Below are positions 37,090 through 46,469 of a stretch of DNA of 64,000 nucleotides, one piece after another (position 1 is the first letter of the stretch; the number at the start of each line of letters is the position of its first letter). Origin of the DNA: Tardiphaga alba (GTDB taxonomy: Bacteria > Pseudomonadota > Alphaproteobacteria > Rhizobiales > Xanthobacteraceae); contig NZ_CP036498.1 of assembly GCF_018279705.1 (NCBI RefSeq), positions 3,055,001 to 3,119,000 on the forward strand, read 5' to 3'. The notes below the pieces were generated by a model. The model did not search any database. It saw only the letters and a list, made by a program, of their open reading frames with translations, and had not been told where the DNA came from. The translations under genes were made by a program, and so were the position numbers.

Positions 37090-37404
37090 ATGTATACGCC
37101 TGACCTCAAGTCTCTCTCGGTTCCGCAATTGCTCGCCTTGCGCGAGGATATCGACAAGCAGCTGCTCGCACATCGCGACGAGCTGCAAGCGCAGCTCGCT
37201 CAGATCGGCACAGTGAACGGAAGGGGCGGGCCAACCCGCGGCGTGAAGATCGCTCCAAAATATCGCCATCCCAAGACGGGCGAAACCTGGACCGGGCGGG
37301 GCGGTGTCGCGGGCTGGCTTGCGAAGGAAATTGCTGCTGGACGCAACCGCGAAGAATTTCTGATCGACAATGCTGCGAAGGGGTCTCGGTCGCGAACGAA
37401 ATAG
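37090..37404 (+). CDS. H-NS histone family protein
   Basis: A 104-residue nucleoid protein. The N-terminal coiled-coil (LKSLSVPQLLALREDIDKQL) mediates dimerisation. The C-terminal DNA-binding domain carries PKYRHPKTGETWTGRGG and a following WLAKEI..GRNREEFLI, the family's AT-hook-like TWxGRG loop. The length is normal. Probably binds AT-rich DNA and silences acquired genes; two other candidates for such silencing, the island and the exoprotein locus, are in this window (inference). ATG 37090 was chosen because the domain begins there. Confidence 0.82.
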   Translation: MYTPDLKSLSVPQLLALREDIDKQLLAHRDELQAQLAQIGTVNGRGGPTRGVKIAPKYRHPKTGETWTGRGGVAGWLAKEIAAGRNREEFLIDNAAKGSRSRTK

Positions 37405-37505
37405 AACTGTTCGAGATCGTGATGGTTCATCAGCACTCAAGGCATGACGTTCGCGTCTGATTGCGGCAACCTGCATCCCGTACAACAGTCTATCGGGATG
37501 CGACG

Positions 37506-38267
37506 ATGATTGCAGCGAGCCTTCAGAGCGGCGTGGATCAGTTGGGCGAATTCATCGCCGAAGCGAAAGTCATTGTCCCGTTCACCGGAGCGGGCATTTC
37601 AACGGAAACGGGCATTCCTGATTTCCGTTCGCCAGGTGGCCTGTGGACACGCAACCGGCCGATCCCATTCGATGAGTTCGTTGCGAGTCAGGATGCACGC
37701 GATGAATCCTGGCGGCGTCGATTCGCGATGGAGGAAACCTTCGCTGCCGCGAAACCCGGACGCGGCCATCGCGCATTGGCGTCGCTCTATAGAGCAGGAA
37801 AGATTCCTGCGATCATCACGCAGAACATCGACAACCTGCATCAGGCATCCGGTTTCGCTGCAGGCGATGTGATCGAACTGCATGGCAACACGACATATGC
37901 ACGGTGCATCGGTTGCGGCACTGCATATGATCTTGGATGGGTGAAGACGCGCTTCGAGCCCCAACAGCGCGGGCCCGATTGCAGTGCATGCGGTGAGCCC
38001 GTGAAGACTGCGACAATCTCATTCGGTCAGGCAATGCCTGAAGATGAAATGCAGCGTGCAGCCGAATTGTCGCAGCATTGCGACCTCTTCATCGCCATCG
38101 GATCATCACTCGTCGTATGGCCTGCTGCAGGCTTTCCCGTCATGGCAAAGCATGCAGGTGCGCGACTTGTGATCATCAACAACGAACCAACTGAGCATGA
38201 CGTGCATGCCGACCTTGTCATTCGTCACGATATCGGCCAAACGCTCGGACCATTCGTTCGAAACTGA
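37506..38267 (+). CDS. Sirtuin NAD-dependent protein deacylase
   Basis: A 253-residue Sir2 protein with all core motifs: GAGIST..GIPDFRS (28-42, NAD binding), TQNIDNLH (105-112), catalytic His126 in ELHGN, zinc cysteines Cys134/Cys137 (CIGC) and Cys159/Cys162 (CSAC), and GSSLVVWPAAGFP. It removes acyl groups from lysines using NAD; acyl-CoA synthetases are a typical target in bacteria. It is of the short CobB type with no extra domains. ATG 37506 lies 12 bases after a GGGATG stretch; the frame upstream is unsupported. Confidence 0.9.
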   Translation: MIAASLQSGVDQLGEFIAEAKVIVPFTGAGISTETGIPDFRSPGGLWTRNRPIPFDEFVASQDARDESWRRRFAMEETFAAAKPGRGHRALASLYRAGKIPAIITQNIDNLHQASGFAAGDVIELHGNTTYARCIGCGTAYDLGWVKTRFEPQQRGPDCSACGEPVKTATISFGQAMPEDEMQRAAELSQHCDLFIAIGSSLVVWPAAGFPVMAKHAGARLVIINNEPTEHDVHADLVIRHDIGQTLGPFVRN

Positions 38268-38461
38268 TGTGAAGCTGATTCGTTTTAGCGCAAGCTGTTC
38301 ATAGCTCGCACTGTGTTCGTTTTTAGTCTTTGCTGAACAGTCGTCGGTGTTATCCTCGAATCGCAAGAGATTCGCACCGCACATCGTGCAACCGCATCGA
38401 TGAGGCATGTGAGATAGCGCCGTCAGGGCTGGCAGCGCAATTGATAGTGGGATCCGGGGCC

Positions 38462-39121
38462 ATGGGGTCGGACGCATTTGAGTCCAAGCGTTTGGGAGGT
38501 TTGATGCCAGGTGCGGGAGTTTCCCGGCCGACAGGCGAGAACCCAGGTAACGCGCAGCGCAGTTCTATCGATCCGTTTGCGGGGGCAGGCGAGGGTTCTG
38601 CAGCTGATCTCGTCGAGATCCGTGGCGTCATCAAATGGTTCGACGCCTCTAAGGGTTATGGCTTTATCATCCCGGATAATGGCGCCGCTGATGTGCTGCT
38701 GCATGTCACCGTGCTGCGCCGTGACGGCTTCCAGACCGCCTATGAAGGCGCTCGCGTGGTTGTCGAGTGCCTGCAGCGTTCCAAGGGCTATCAGGCTTTC
38801 CGCGTCGTCTCGATGGATGAGTCGACCGCGATCCACCCGGCCCAGATGCTGCCGCCGCGCACCCACGTCACGGTCACGCCGACCAGCGGCCTCGAACGCG
38901 CACAGGTGAAGTGGTTCAACCGTCTTCGCGGCTTTGGCTTCCTGAGCTGCGGCGAAGGCTGCCCCGACATTTTCGTGCATATGGAAACGCTGCGCCGCTT
39001 CGGCATGACCGAACTTCGCCCCGGCCAGTATGTGATGGTGCGTTTCGGGCCGGGCTCGAAGGGCATGATGGCGGCCGAGATTCACCCTGAGGGTGGCGCG
39101 CCGGGATTGTCCTCGCACTAA
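38462..39121 (+). CDS. Double cold-shock-domain protein
   Basis: A 219-residue protein with two cold-shock domains. The first, at ~51-115, has VIKWFDASKGYGFI and VLLHVTVLRRDG. The second, at ~147-210, has QVKWFNRLRGFGFL and DIFVHMETLRRFG, both with RNP1- and RNP2-like strands. The N-terminal ~45 residues are unstructured. Such two-domain versions are typical of alphaproteobacteria and bind single-stranded nucleic acid. The ATG at 38462 is favoured by GGGATCCGGGG upstream. The next gene (DUF192) is its usual neighbour. Confidence 0.88.
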   Translation: MGSDAFESKRLGGLMPGAGVSRPTGENPGNAQRSSIDPFAGAGEGSAADLVEIRGVIKWFDASKGYGFIIPDNGAADVLLHVTVLRRDGFQTAYEGARVVVECLQRSKGYQAFRVVSMDESTAIHPAQMLPPRTHVTVTPTSGLERAQVKWFNRLRGFGFLSCGEGCPDIFVHMETLRRFGMTELRPGQYVMVRFGPGSKGMMAAEIHPEGGAPGLSSH

Positions 39122-39290
39122 GGCGACGATCGTTGACATCTGTCGCGGGCCAATCTGCGGCCACAGGTGACTTGTCGATATTCCTCATCATCACGCGGCT
39201 TTGCTGATCACGGGTCTGGCTTTGGCCGGCCTCGGCAGGCTAGGTTCGCGCGCCCGGCGCATCCGCCTGGTCGCTCCTGGATGATTGTTG

Positions 39291-39779
39291 ATGAGTCACT
39301 TTTCTTACCATCACCGCCGTTTTGCTTTTGCAGGTCGTGTCTGGCTGCTCGCTCTGCTCGTTGGCCTGGCTTCGCTGTCATATGAGGCACGTGCCGCCGA
39401 GTTCCAGCCGCTGGAAATCGCGACCAAGTCCGGCGTGAAAATGTTCTCGGTCGAGATCGCCAAGACCGACGAGGAGCGGGCGACCGGACTGATGTATCGC
39501 AAGGAGCTGCCGGACGGCCGCGGCATGCTGTTCGACTTCACCCCCGAGCAGACCATCTCGATGTGGATGAAGAATACCTTCATCTCGCTCGACATGATCT
39601 TCATCGGAGCCGATGGTCGCGTGACCCGCATTGCGGAGAGCACCGAGCCACATTCGACCCGCATCATTTCGTCTGGCGGACCTGCCAAGGCCGTTCTTGA
39701 GGTGATTGCGGGCACTGCGCGAAAGCAGGGGATCGCGCCTGGAGATCAGGTCGTGCATCCGATGTTCAAGAAGCGATAG
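39291..39779 (+). CDS. DUF192 family exported protein
   Basis: A 162-residue protein. A basic, hydrophobic N-terminus (FAFAGRVWLLALLVGLASLS, cleavage after ARA) is a signal peptide. The DUF192 domain follows at ~45-160: FSVEIAKTDEERATGLMYRK, GMLFDFTPEQTISMWMKNTF, and a closing AKAVLEVIAGTARKQGI. The fold is a small beta barrel of unknown role in the periplasm. The ATG at 39291 was used; an upstream TTG adds two residues. Confidence 0.85.
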   Translation: MSHFSYHHRRFAFAGRVWLLALLVGLASLSYEARAAEFQPLEIATKSGVKMFSVEIAKTDEERATGLMYRKELPDGRGMLFDFTPEQTISMWMKNTFISLDMIFIGADGRVTRIAESTEPHSTRIISSGGPAKAVLEVIAGTARKQGIAPGDQVVHPMFKKR

Positions 39780-39840
39780 GGAAAACAGGTGCCTGCAGCC
39801 TTGCTGCCTCGCACCGAACGGTGTATCGACGTCACATTGG

Positions 39841-39917
39841 CGGGGTATAGCGCAGCCTGGTAGCGCGGCGGTTTTGGGTACCGCAGGTCCAAAGTTCGAA
39901 TCTTTGTGCCCCGACCA
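39841..39917 (+). tRNA. tRNA-Pro (anticodon UGG)
   Basis: A 77-base cloverleaf: acceptor CGGGGTA... / ...TGCCCCG, anticodon arm GCGGT-TTTGGGT-ACCGC giving UGG, T arm CAAAGTTCGAATCTTTG, discriminator A with CCA encoded. Confidence 0.97.
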
Positions 39918-40019
39918 ATCTATCCCTTTGAAATCAAAAAGAATTTCAGCCGCTCGCCCATTTCATCCGGCGACGCGGGCGTTTCGGCGTCTGTGAACCG
40001 GTTCCGCCGTATCGAGGTC

Positions 40020-41200
40020 TTACTCTGCGCTGTTCCCAGTTGTGTCGGCCGGCTTGCTCGCCGCCGGGGCCGGCTTCGGAAGCGGCTTGTCCTGCTTCTT
40101 CGACCACGAGATGTAATAGGCCACGCAGGTCATAATGGCGATGCCGCCGACGCTGACGAACAGCTGTGCCAGGAACGAGCCCGACGACATCATCAGCTGG
40201 AAGTGGCCGACAAAAGACAAGAACACACCCACGCAGAAGACCGCGAGTGACTGCTGGCCGCATTTGATCAGCGGGCGGAACACGGGCCATTCCAGACCCT
40301 TCCATTCCTTCGGCACGAAGCGGGTGACGAAGAAGGCGATGATCACGAAATGCAGCACGCGATAGGGCGCGAGATTGGTCTTGTCGTTCGGGTTGAAGGC
40401 ATCGAACAGCCATTCCGGCATGATCATGTGGCCATAATCCGGGAAGCGTCCGGCCATGGTCATGACGAGCGAGAACAGCAAATAGACGATGCCGAAATAG
40501 AGCAGCACTTTCGATCGGATCACCGAGCGCGATTCCAGCGCGCCGCCCAGCGCAAACCAGGCGCCGAACACGAACAGCAGCTGCCAGGTGAACGGGTTGA
40601 AGTACCAGGTGCCGTAGGGATAGGCCGGCAGATTCCAGCCGAACTGGCGGGCGGCGAAATACAGCGCCAGCGAGGCCAGCATCGTGAGATCCGGCTTGCG
40701 CAGCATCATCCACAGCACCGGCGGGAAAAAGCCCATCAGGACGATGTAGAGCGGCAGCACGTCGAGATTCAGCGGCTTGAACTTGAGCAGCAGGCCGTTG
40801 GTCAGGGTCTGGATCGGATTATCGACCAGCCCCGCGACGTTGAACTCGTTGATAATGTCGGGGTCGTTGTAGCGCTGCGCCACCCAACCGATGGCGGCGA
40901 TATAGATCACGAACAGGATGACATGGGCGACGTAGAGCTGCCACACGCGCTTGGTCAACCGCGTGGCGCCGACGATGAAGCCGCGCTCCAGCATCATCTT
41001 GGCGTAGACAAAGGACGCCGTATAGCCGGAGATGAAGACGAACAGGTCGGCTGCGTCCGAAAAGCCGTAGTTCCGGGTGGTGACCCAGTTCACCACATTG
41101 TCGGGGATGTGATCGAGGAAGATCGCCCAATTGGCGATGCCACGGAACAGGTCCAGCCGCAGGTCTCGGCCTTTGGGGGGAGGGTGGCGTGGATTTCCAT
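40020..41200 (-). CDS. opgC: OpgC-family acyltransferase, frameshifted near the N-terminus as given
   Basis: About 393 residues, ten hydrophobic segments. The body is open from about 41173 downward: DLRLDLFRGIANWAIFLDHI, NYGFSDAADLFVFISGYTAS, then many membrane helices and a polar C-terminal tail. OpgC proteins transfer succinyl groups to osmoregulated periplasmic glucans at the inner membrane. The in-frame body has no start codon upstream; a good ATG at 41200 (MEIHATLPPK) enters the correct frame only if the G6 run at 41175-41180 (C6 on the coding strand) is really seven bases. I read this as one missing base. Starting instead at GTG 41096 would cut off the first membrane helix. Confidence 0.82.
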
Positions 41201-41429
41201 GGGGACCGCTTCGTAAACCGGATGGGAGAAGCCGTGGGAGACGCGAAAAGCTGAGGTCAAATAGGCAGTTTCAGGCCCCGATTGTCACGGTGCCGGGGAC
41301 CGAATATACACATTAGAAGCCGTTGAACGACGGAATCGCCAATATATCGTTCGTGACACGTGGATATATCAGCGACGTCGTTTTCACCAAATTGTCGCAG
41401 TGTCGCATCTTCGAAAGCCGTTGCAAGCC

Positions 41430-41735
41430 ATGACCGCACGTATCTTCAAGGCCGCCAAGAACGCCATGCAGTCCGGCATGGCCAAAACCCGGGATTGGCA
41501 GCTCGATTACGAGCCGGAGCAGGCGCGGGTGATCGAACCGCTGATGGGCTGGACCTCGTCCACCGACATGAAGCAGCAGCTTTCGCTGCATTTCGACACC
41601 AAGGAAGATGCTGTCGCTTACTGCGAGCGTGAAGGCATTGCCTATCAGGTAATCGAGCCCAAGGGGCGGATCGAGCGCAAGGTCGCCTATTCCGACAATT
41701 TTGCTTTTGGCCGTCAGGAGCCGTGGTCGCACTGA
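41430..41735 (+). CDS. Complex I accessory subunit (NDUFS4/18-kDa type)
   Basis: A 101-residue protein with the ETC complex I conserved region: MTARIFKAAKNAMQSGMAKT, WQLDYEPEQARVIEPLMGWT, LHFDTKEDAVAYCEREGI and the closing SDNFAFGRQEPWSH. It is the bacterial counterpart of mitochondrial NDUFS4, an assembly and stability subunit of NADH:ubiquinone oxidoreductase, encoded away from the nuo operon in alphaproteobacteria. ATG 41430. Confidence 0.9.
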   Translation: MTARIFKAAKNAMQSGMAKTRDWQLDYEPEQARVIEPLMGWTSSTDMKQQLSLHFDTKEDAVAYCEREGIAYQVIEPKGRIERKVAYSDNFAFGRQEPWSH

Positions 41736-41761
41736 CCGGAATTGTCGCGTGCTCGACATTT

Positions 41762-41797
41762 ATATGGTGGGCACGCTGCGCTTTACCCATCCTATAG
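41762..41797. repeat. Short dispersed intergenic repeat, probable
   Basis: ATGGTGGGCACGCTGCGCTT followed by TACCCATCCTA resembles a motif (GGTGGGCACGCTGCGCTTTGCCCACC) that I recall from the spaces between genes in Bradyrhizobium relatives. No second copy was noticed in this window. Confidence 0.35.
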
Positions 41798-41913
41798 CTT
41801 TGAGAACAGCCAAAAGTTAGGGTTGCGCGGGTCTGCCGCGCAATGAGACCATCCCACGCCCCGTCCAGAGGGCCGGGCAAAACAAGAAACGGATTTGCAG
41901 GAAACGGGAGCCG

Positions 41914-43518
41914 ATGGCCCTTCGCTCAACGCTCGATACCAATTCGGCTGAATTCAAACGAAACATCGAGGCAATGCAGGCGCAGGTCGCCGAGCTCAAG
42001 GACAAGCTCGGTGCCGTGGCGGCCGGCGGCGGTGAGGCCGCCCGCGCCAAGCATACCGCGCGCGGCAAGATGCTGGCCCGCGAGCGCGTCGATCTCCTGA
42101 TCGATCCCGGCACGGCCTTTCTCGAATTGTCGCCGCTGGCTGCCAACGGCCTCTATGGCGGCGATGTGCATTCCGCCAGCATCATCACCGGCATCGGCCG
42201 GGTGTCCGGCCGCGAATGCATGATCATCGCCAATGACGCGACCATCAAGGGCGGCACCTATTATCCGATGACCGTGAAGAAGCATCTGCGCGCGCAGGAT
42301 ATCGCGCGACAGAACAATCTTCCCTGCATCTATATGGTCGATTCCGGCGGCGCCTTCCTGCCGCTGCAGGACGACCTGTTTCCCGACGAACGCCATTTCG
42401 GCCGCATCTTCTACAATCAGGCACAGATGTCGGCGCAGGGCATTCCGCAAATCGCCGTGGTGATGGGATCGTGCACCGCGGGTGGCGCCTATGTGCCGGC
42501 GATGTCGGACGAGAGCATCATCGTGCGCAATCAGGGCACGATCTTCCTTGGCGGTCCGCCGCTGGTGAAGGCAGCGACGGGCGAGGTGGTGTCGGCCGAG
42601 GAACTCGGCGGTGCCGACGTGCATTCGCGGCAATCCGGCGTCACCGATCACTACGCGCAGAACGACGCCCATGCGATCGGCATCGCGCGAAAAATCGCGG
42701 CGACGTTCAAGCCGACGCAACGTGCGGCCTGGAATCTTCAGCCTGTCCGCGATCCGCTTTATGCAGCCGAAGAACTCTACGGCGTCATTCCCGCCGATCA
42801 GCGCAAACCGTTCGATATGCACGACATCATCGCGCGCATTGTCGACGGCTCGGAATTCGATGAGTTCAAGAAGCTCTACGGCACGACGCTGATCTGTGGC
42901 TTCGCGCATATCTGGGGTTTTCCGGTCGGCATCATTGCAAATAACGGCATCCTGTTCAGTGAAAGCTCGCTGAAGGGCGCCCACTTCATCGAACTCTGTT
43001 GCCAGCGCAACATCCCGCTGGTGTTCCTGCAGAACATCACCGGCTTCATGGTCGGCAAGAAATACGAGGCCGGCGGCATCGCACGCGACGGCGCCAAGCT
43101 CGTCACGGCGGTCGCCACGGCTGCCGTGCCGAAATTCACGGTCGTCGTCGGCGGCTCCTATGGCGCTGGCAATTACGGCATGTGCGGCCGCGCCTATAGC
43201 CCGCGCTTCCTGTGGATGTGGCCGAATGCCCGTATTTCGGTGATGGGCGGCGAGCAGGCCGCGATGGTGCTGAGCCAGCTTCGCCGCGACAATATCGAGG
43301 CCAAAGGCGGCACCTGGTCCACCGAGGAAGAAGAAGCCTTTCGCAAGCCGACCCGCGATCAATTCGAGACGCAAGGCAGTCCGTACCACGCGACCGCGCG
43401 GCTCTGGGATGACGGTGTGATCGATCCCGCCGATACGCGCCTCGTGCTCGGTCTCGGCCTGTCCGCCTCTGCCAATGCGCCTGTCGAGCAGACGCGCTTT
43501 GGCCTGTTCAGGATGTGA
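41914..43518 (+). CDS. mccB: 3-methylcrotonyl-CoA carboxylase, carboxyltransferase (beta) subunit
   Basis: A 534-residue carboxyltransferase with the N half ([57 protein letters not shown]) and C half (FVLQ-type region [53 protein letters not shown]). [12 protein letters not shown] is typical of methylcrotonyl-CoA rather than propionyl-CoA carboxylases. It carries out carboxyl transfer from biotin to 3-methylcrotonyl-CoA in leucine breakdown. It is the first gene of a three-gene operon; the alpha-subunit ATG follows 11 bases after the stop. Confidence 0.92.
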   Translation: MALRSTLDTNSAEFKRNIEAMQAQVAELKDKLGAVAAGGGEAARAKHTARGKMLARERVDLLIDPGTAFLELSPLAANGLYGGDVHSASIITGIGRVSGRECMIIANDATIKGGTYYPMTVKKHLRAQDIARQNNLPCIYMVDSGGAFLPLQDDLFPDERHFGRIFYNQAQMSAQGIPQIAVVMGSCTAGGAYVPAMSDESIIVRNQGTIFLGGPPLVKAATGEVVSAEELGGADVHSRQSGVTDHYAQNDAHAIGIARKIAATFKPTQRAAWNLQPVRDPLYAAEELYGVIPADQRKPFDMHDIIARIVDGSEFDEFKKLYGTTLICGFAHIWGFPVGIIANNGILFSESSLKGAHFIELCCQRNIPLVFLQNITGFMVGKKYEAGGIARDGAKLVTAVATAAVPKFTVVVGGSYGAGNYGMCGRAYSPRFLWMWPNARISVMGGEQAAMVLSQLRRDNIEAKGGTWSTEEEEAFRKPTRDQFETQGSPYHATARLWDDGVIDPADTRLVLGLGLSASANAPVEQTRFGLFRM

Positions 43519-43528
43519 GGCGACGATC

Positions 43529-45526
43529 ATGGCCAATGCAATCTATCGCCGCTTCCGCACACTCCTCATCGCCAATCGCGGTGAAATCGCCTGCCGTGTG
43601 ATCCGCACCGCGCGGGCCATGGGCCTGCGCACCGTTGCCGTGTATTCCGAGGCCGATGCTGACGCGCTGCATGTGGCCGAAGCCGATGAGGCCGTGCTGA
43701 TCGGCCCGGCGCGTGCGAGCGACAGCTACCTCAGCATCCCGCGCATTCTGGCTGCTGCGAAAAGCAGTGGCGCCGAGGCGATCCATCCGGGCTATGGCTT
43801 TCTGTCCGAGAGCGCTGAATTCGCGCAGGCTTGCGCCGATGCCGGCCTGGTCTTTGTCGGCCCCACCGCCGACATGATCACGGCCATGGGCTCGAAATCG
43901 GGCTCCAAGGCGCTGATGGAAAAGGCGGGCGTGCCGCTGGTGCCCGGCTATCACGGCGATGCACAGGACGACGCCACGCTGTCGAATGCCACCAACAAGA
44001 TCGGCTACCCCGTTCTGGTGAAGGCATCGGCCGGCGGCGGCGGTCGTGGCATGCGTGTGGTGCGATCGGCGGACGAGCTTGCGCCAGCCATTGTCAGCGC
44101 CAAGCGCGAAGCCAAGGCGGCGTTCGGCGACGATCGCATGCTGATCGAAAAGTATGTCGATAATCCCCGCCATATCGAAGTGCAGGTGATCGGCGACAGC
44201 CACGGCAATCTGCTCTCGCTGTTCGAGCGCGAATGCACGCTGCAGCGCCGGCATCAAAAGGTGATCGAAGAGGCGCCGTCACCGACGCTGAACGACTCGC
44301 AGCGTGAAGCTGTCTGTACGGCTGCCCGTAAGGCCGCCGGCGCCGTGAATTACGTCGGTGCTGGCACCATCGAATTCGTGTCCGATGGCAAGGACGTGTT
44401 CTTTATCGAGATGAACACGCGTCTGCAGGTCGAGCATCCCGTCACCGAATTGATCACGGGCGTCGATCTCGTCGAATGGCAGCTGCGTGTCGCTTTTGGC
44501 GAAACGCTGCCGCTGACGCAGGGCCAGATCAAGCTGAACGGCCACGCCATCGAAGCGCGGGTCTATGCAGAAAACCCGGACAAGAACTTCATGCCATCGG
44601 TCGGCCGCATCAGCGCCTGGCGAATGGCGTCGGATATCGGCGGTTTACGCATCGACGCCGGCTATCGCGCGGGCGATATGGTGTCGCCGAATTACGACGC
44701 CATGCTGGCCAAGGTCATCACCTGGGCGCCGACGCGGGCGACCGCCATCGATGCGCTCGGCCGTGCGCTTGATGAGACCGACATTCGCGGCATCGTCACC
44801 AACACGGCGTTCCTGTCAAAATTGGTCACGCATCCCGACGTGCGGGCCAACAAGGTCACGACGGGTTTCATCGAGCGCGAGCTGAGCGCGTTGACCACGA
44901 GCGACAGCGCCATCGGCGATCTCGAATTGGCGGCTGCGATTGCTGCGATCATCGCCAGCGAGCAAGCCGCCGAACAGAGTAAAGAACGATCGCCTTGGCA
45001 GACCGCCGGCTGGATGCCGGTCGGACGACGCAGCCGGTTGTTTAAGTTCAAGCGCGGGCAGGATGAGTGGCCGGTGATGTTGCGCTATGGCAGTGGCGCC
45101 TCGCTGATCACCATTGGGGATCGCGAGCTGGTCTATTCCGCAACGCCGGCAAGCGACGGTGCGATTGATCTCACGCTCGACGGCGTTCGGTCGCGCATCA
45201 CCGGCATCGTCGAGGGCCATGAACTCTATGTGCGGACCCGCAACGGCCGCTTCGATCTGCATTGGGTCGATCCATTCGGCGGTGACGATGAGGAAGCCGA
45301 CGGCGAGGACAAGATTGTCGCGCCGCTGCCCGGCACGGTTGTGGCGTTGCTGGCCGAGGAGGGCGCAACGCTCGAGAAGGGCGCGGCCATCCTGACGCTG
45401 GAAGTGATGAAGATGGAGCAGACCTTGCGCGCCCCCTTTGCGGGCGTGCTCAAGCAGATTAAATGCAAGGTCGGCGATGTCGTCGGAGAAGGCGCTGAAC
45501 TGGCTGAAATCGAGCCGAGTGCCTGA
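43529..45526 (+). CDS. mccA: 3-methylcrotonyl-CoA carboxylase, biotin-carboxylase (alpha) subunit
   Basis: A 665-residue protein: biotin carboxylase at ~8-455 (LLIANRGEIACRVIRTA, HPGYGFLSESAEFAQAC, ATP-grasp KASAGGGGRGMRVV, EMNTRLQVEHPVTELITGVD), a BT/linker region at ~470-590, and a C-terminal biotinyl domain with the modified Lys628 in EVMKMEQTL. It carboxylates its own biotin with ATP and bicarbonate for the beta subunit encoded just upstream. Start ATG 43529 (MANAIYRRFRTLLIANRGE), with TGAGGCGA as ribosome site. Confidence 0.92.
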   Translation: MANAIYRRFRTLLIANRGEIACRVIRTARAMGLRTVAVYSEADADALHVAEADEAVLIGPARASDSYLSIPRILAAAKSSGAEAIHPGYGFLSESAEFAQACADAGLVFVGPTADMITAMGSKSGSKALMEKAGVPLVPGYHGDAQDDATLSNATNKIGYPVLVKASAGGGGRGMRVVRSADELAPAIVSAKREAKAAFGDDRMLIEKYVDNPRHIEVQVIGDSHGNLLSLFERECTLQRRHQKVIEEAPSPTLNDSQREAVCTAARKAAGAVNYVGAGTIEFVSDGKDVFFIEMNTRLQVEHPVTELITGVDLVEWQLRVAFGETLPLTQGQIKLNGHAIEARVYAENPDKNFMPSVGRISAWRMASDIGGLRIDAGYRAGDMVSPNYDAMLAKVITWAPTRATAIDALGRALDETDIRGIVTNTAFLSKLVTHPDVRANKVTTGFIERELSALTTSDSAIGDLELAAAIAAIIASEQAAEQSKERSPWQTAGWMPVGRRSRLFKFKRGQDEWPVMLRYGSGASLITIGDRELVYSATPASDGAIDLTLDGVRSRITGIVEGHELYVRTRNGRFDLHWVDPFGGDDEEADGEDKIVAPLPGTVVALLAEEGATLEKGAAILTLEVMKMEQTLRAPFAGVLKQIKCKVGDVVGEGAELAEIEPSA

Positions 45527-45557
45527 TCTCTCCGCCTCTACGTAAGATTGGAATGCA

Positions 45558-46460
45558 ATGAGCGATCAGGTTCGGATCATCGAAGTCGGCCCGCGTGACG
45601 GCCTGCAGAACGAAAAGGCACAGGTCAGCGTCGCCGATCGCATTGCTTTCTCGCGTGGCCTGTTCGCAGCGGGGCTGCACACGATCGAGGTCGGCTCCTT
45701 CGTCTCGCCCAAGGCCGTGCCGAAAATGCAAGGCTCGGACGAGGTGTTTCGCGGCGTCAGCGATCTGCCCGGTGAATTCCACGTCCTCGTGCCGAACGAG
45801 AAGGGCTATGAAGGCGCGAGGGCTGTCGGCGCCAAGGTCATTGCGGTGTTCGCGTCGGCGTCCGAAGGCTTTTCACGCGCCAACATCAATTGCACGGTCG
45901 CGGAATCCATCGAGCGGTTCAAGCCGGTGATCGAACGCGCCAAGGCCGATGGCATCAAGGTGCGCGGCTACATTTCCTGTGTGCTGGGCTGCCCCTATGA
46001 CGGCGACGTCGCGCCAAAGGCCGTCGTCGATGTCGCCAAGACGCTCTCGGATCTCGGCTGCTACGAGGTCTCGCTCGGCGACACCATCGGCGTCGGCACC
46101 CCGTCCAAGGCGCGCGAACTGCTTCGCGCGGTTTCGGGCGTCGTTCCGATGGACCAGCTGGCGATGCATTTTCACGACACCTATGGCCAGGCGCTCGCCA
46201 ATATCTATGCCGGTCTCGAAGAAGGCTGCACGGTCATTGACAGCGCCGCAGGCGGCCTTGGTGGTTGCCCTTATGCGCCGGGTGCGACGGGCAATGTCGG
46301 CACGGAGGACGTCGTCTACATGCTCGAAGGCATGGGGATCGCGACCGGTGTCGATATGGAGAAGTTGCTGGCCGCAACCAACCAGATCAGCCAGGTCATC
46401 GGGCGTCCGCCTGTCAGCCGCGTGGCGTCAGCATTGAATGCAAAAGCAAAAGCTCGCTGA
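45558..46460 (+). CDS. hmgL: Hydroxymethylglutaryl-CoA lyase
   Basis: A 300-residue TIM-barrel lyase: IIEVGPRDGLQNEKAQV at the start, FVSPKAVPKMQGSDEVF, a metal-site HFHDTYGQALANI, and the active-site loop GGLGGCPYAPGATGN with the catalytic Cys. It splits HMG-CoA to acetyl-CoA and acetoacetate, the last step of leucine breakdown, after the carboxylase encoded upstream (31 bases) and an enoyl-CoA hydratase not in the window. Start ATG 45558. Confidence 0.93.
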   Translation: MSDQVRIIEVGPRDGLQNEKAQVSVADRIAFSRGLFAAGLHTIEVGSFVSPKAVPKMQGSDEVFRGVSDLPGEFHVLVPNEKGYEGARAVGAKVIAVFASASEGFSRANINCTVAESIERFKPVIERAKADGIKVRGYISCVLGCPYDGDVAPKAVVDVAKTLSDLGCYEVSLGDTIGVGTPSKARELLRAVSGVVPMDQLAMHFHDTYGQALANIYAGLEEGCTVIDSAAGGLGGCPYAPGATGNVGTEDVVYMLEGMGIATGVDMEKLLAATNQISQVIGRPPVSRVASALNAKAKAR

Positions 46461-46469
46461 CGGACTTGG

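Noticed and set aside
41926..43536. 536-residue open frame antisense to mccB
   Set aside because: The plus-strand carboxyltransferase is certain by its motifs; the antisense frame is a GC-rich shadow.
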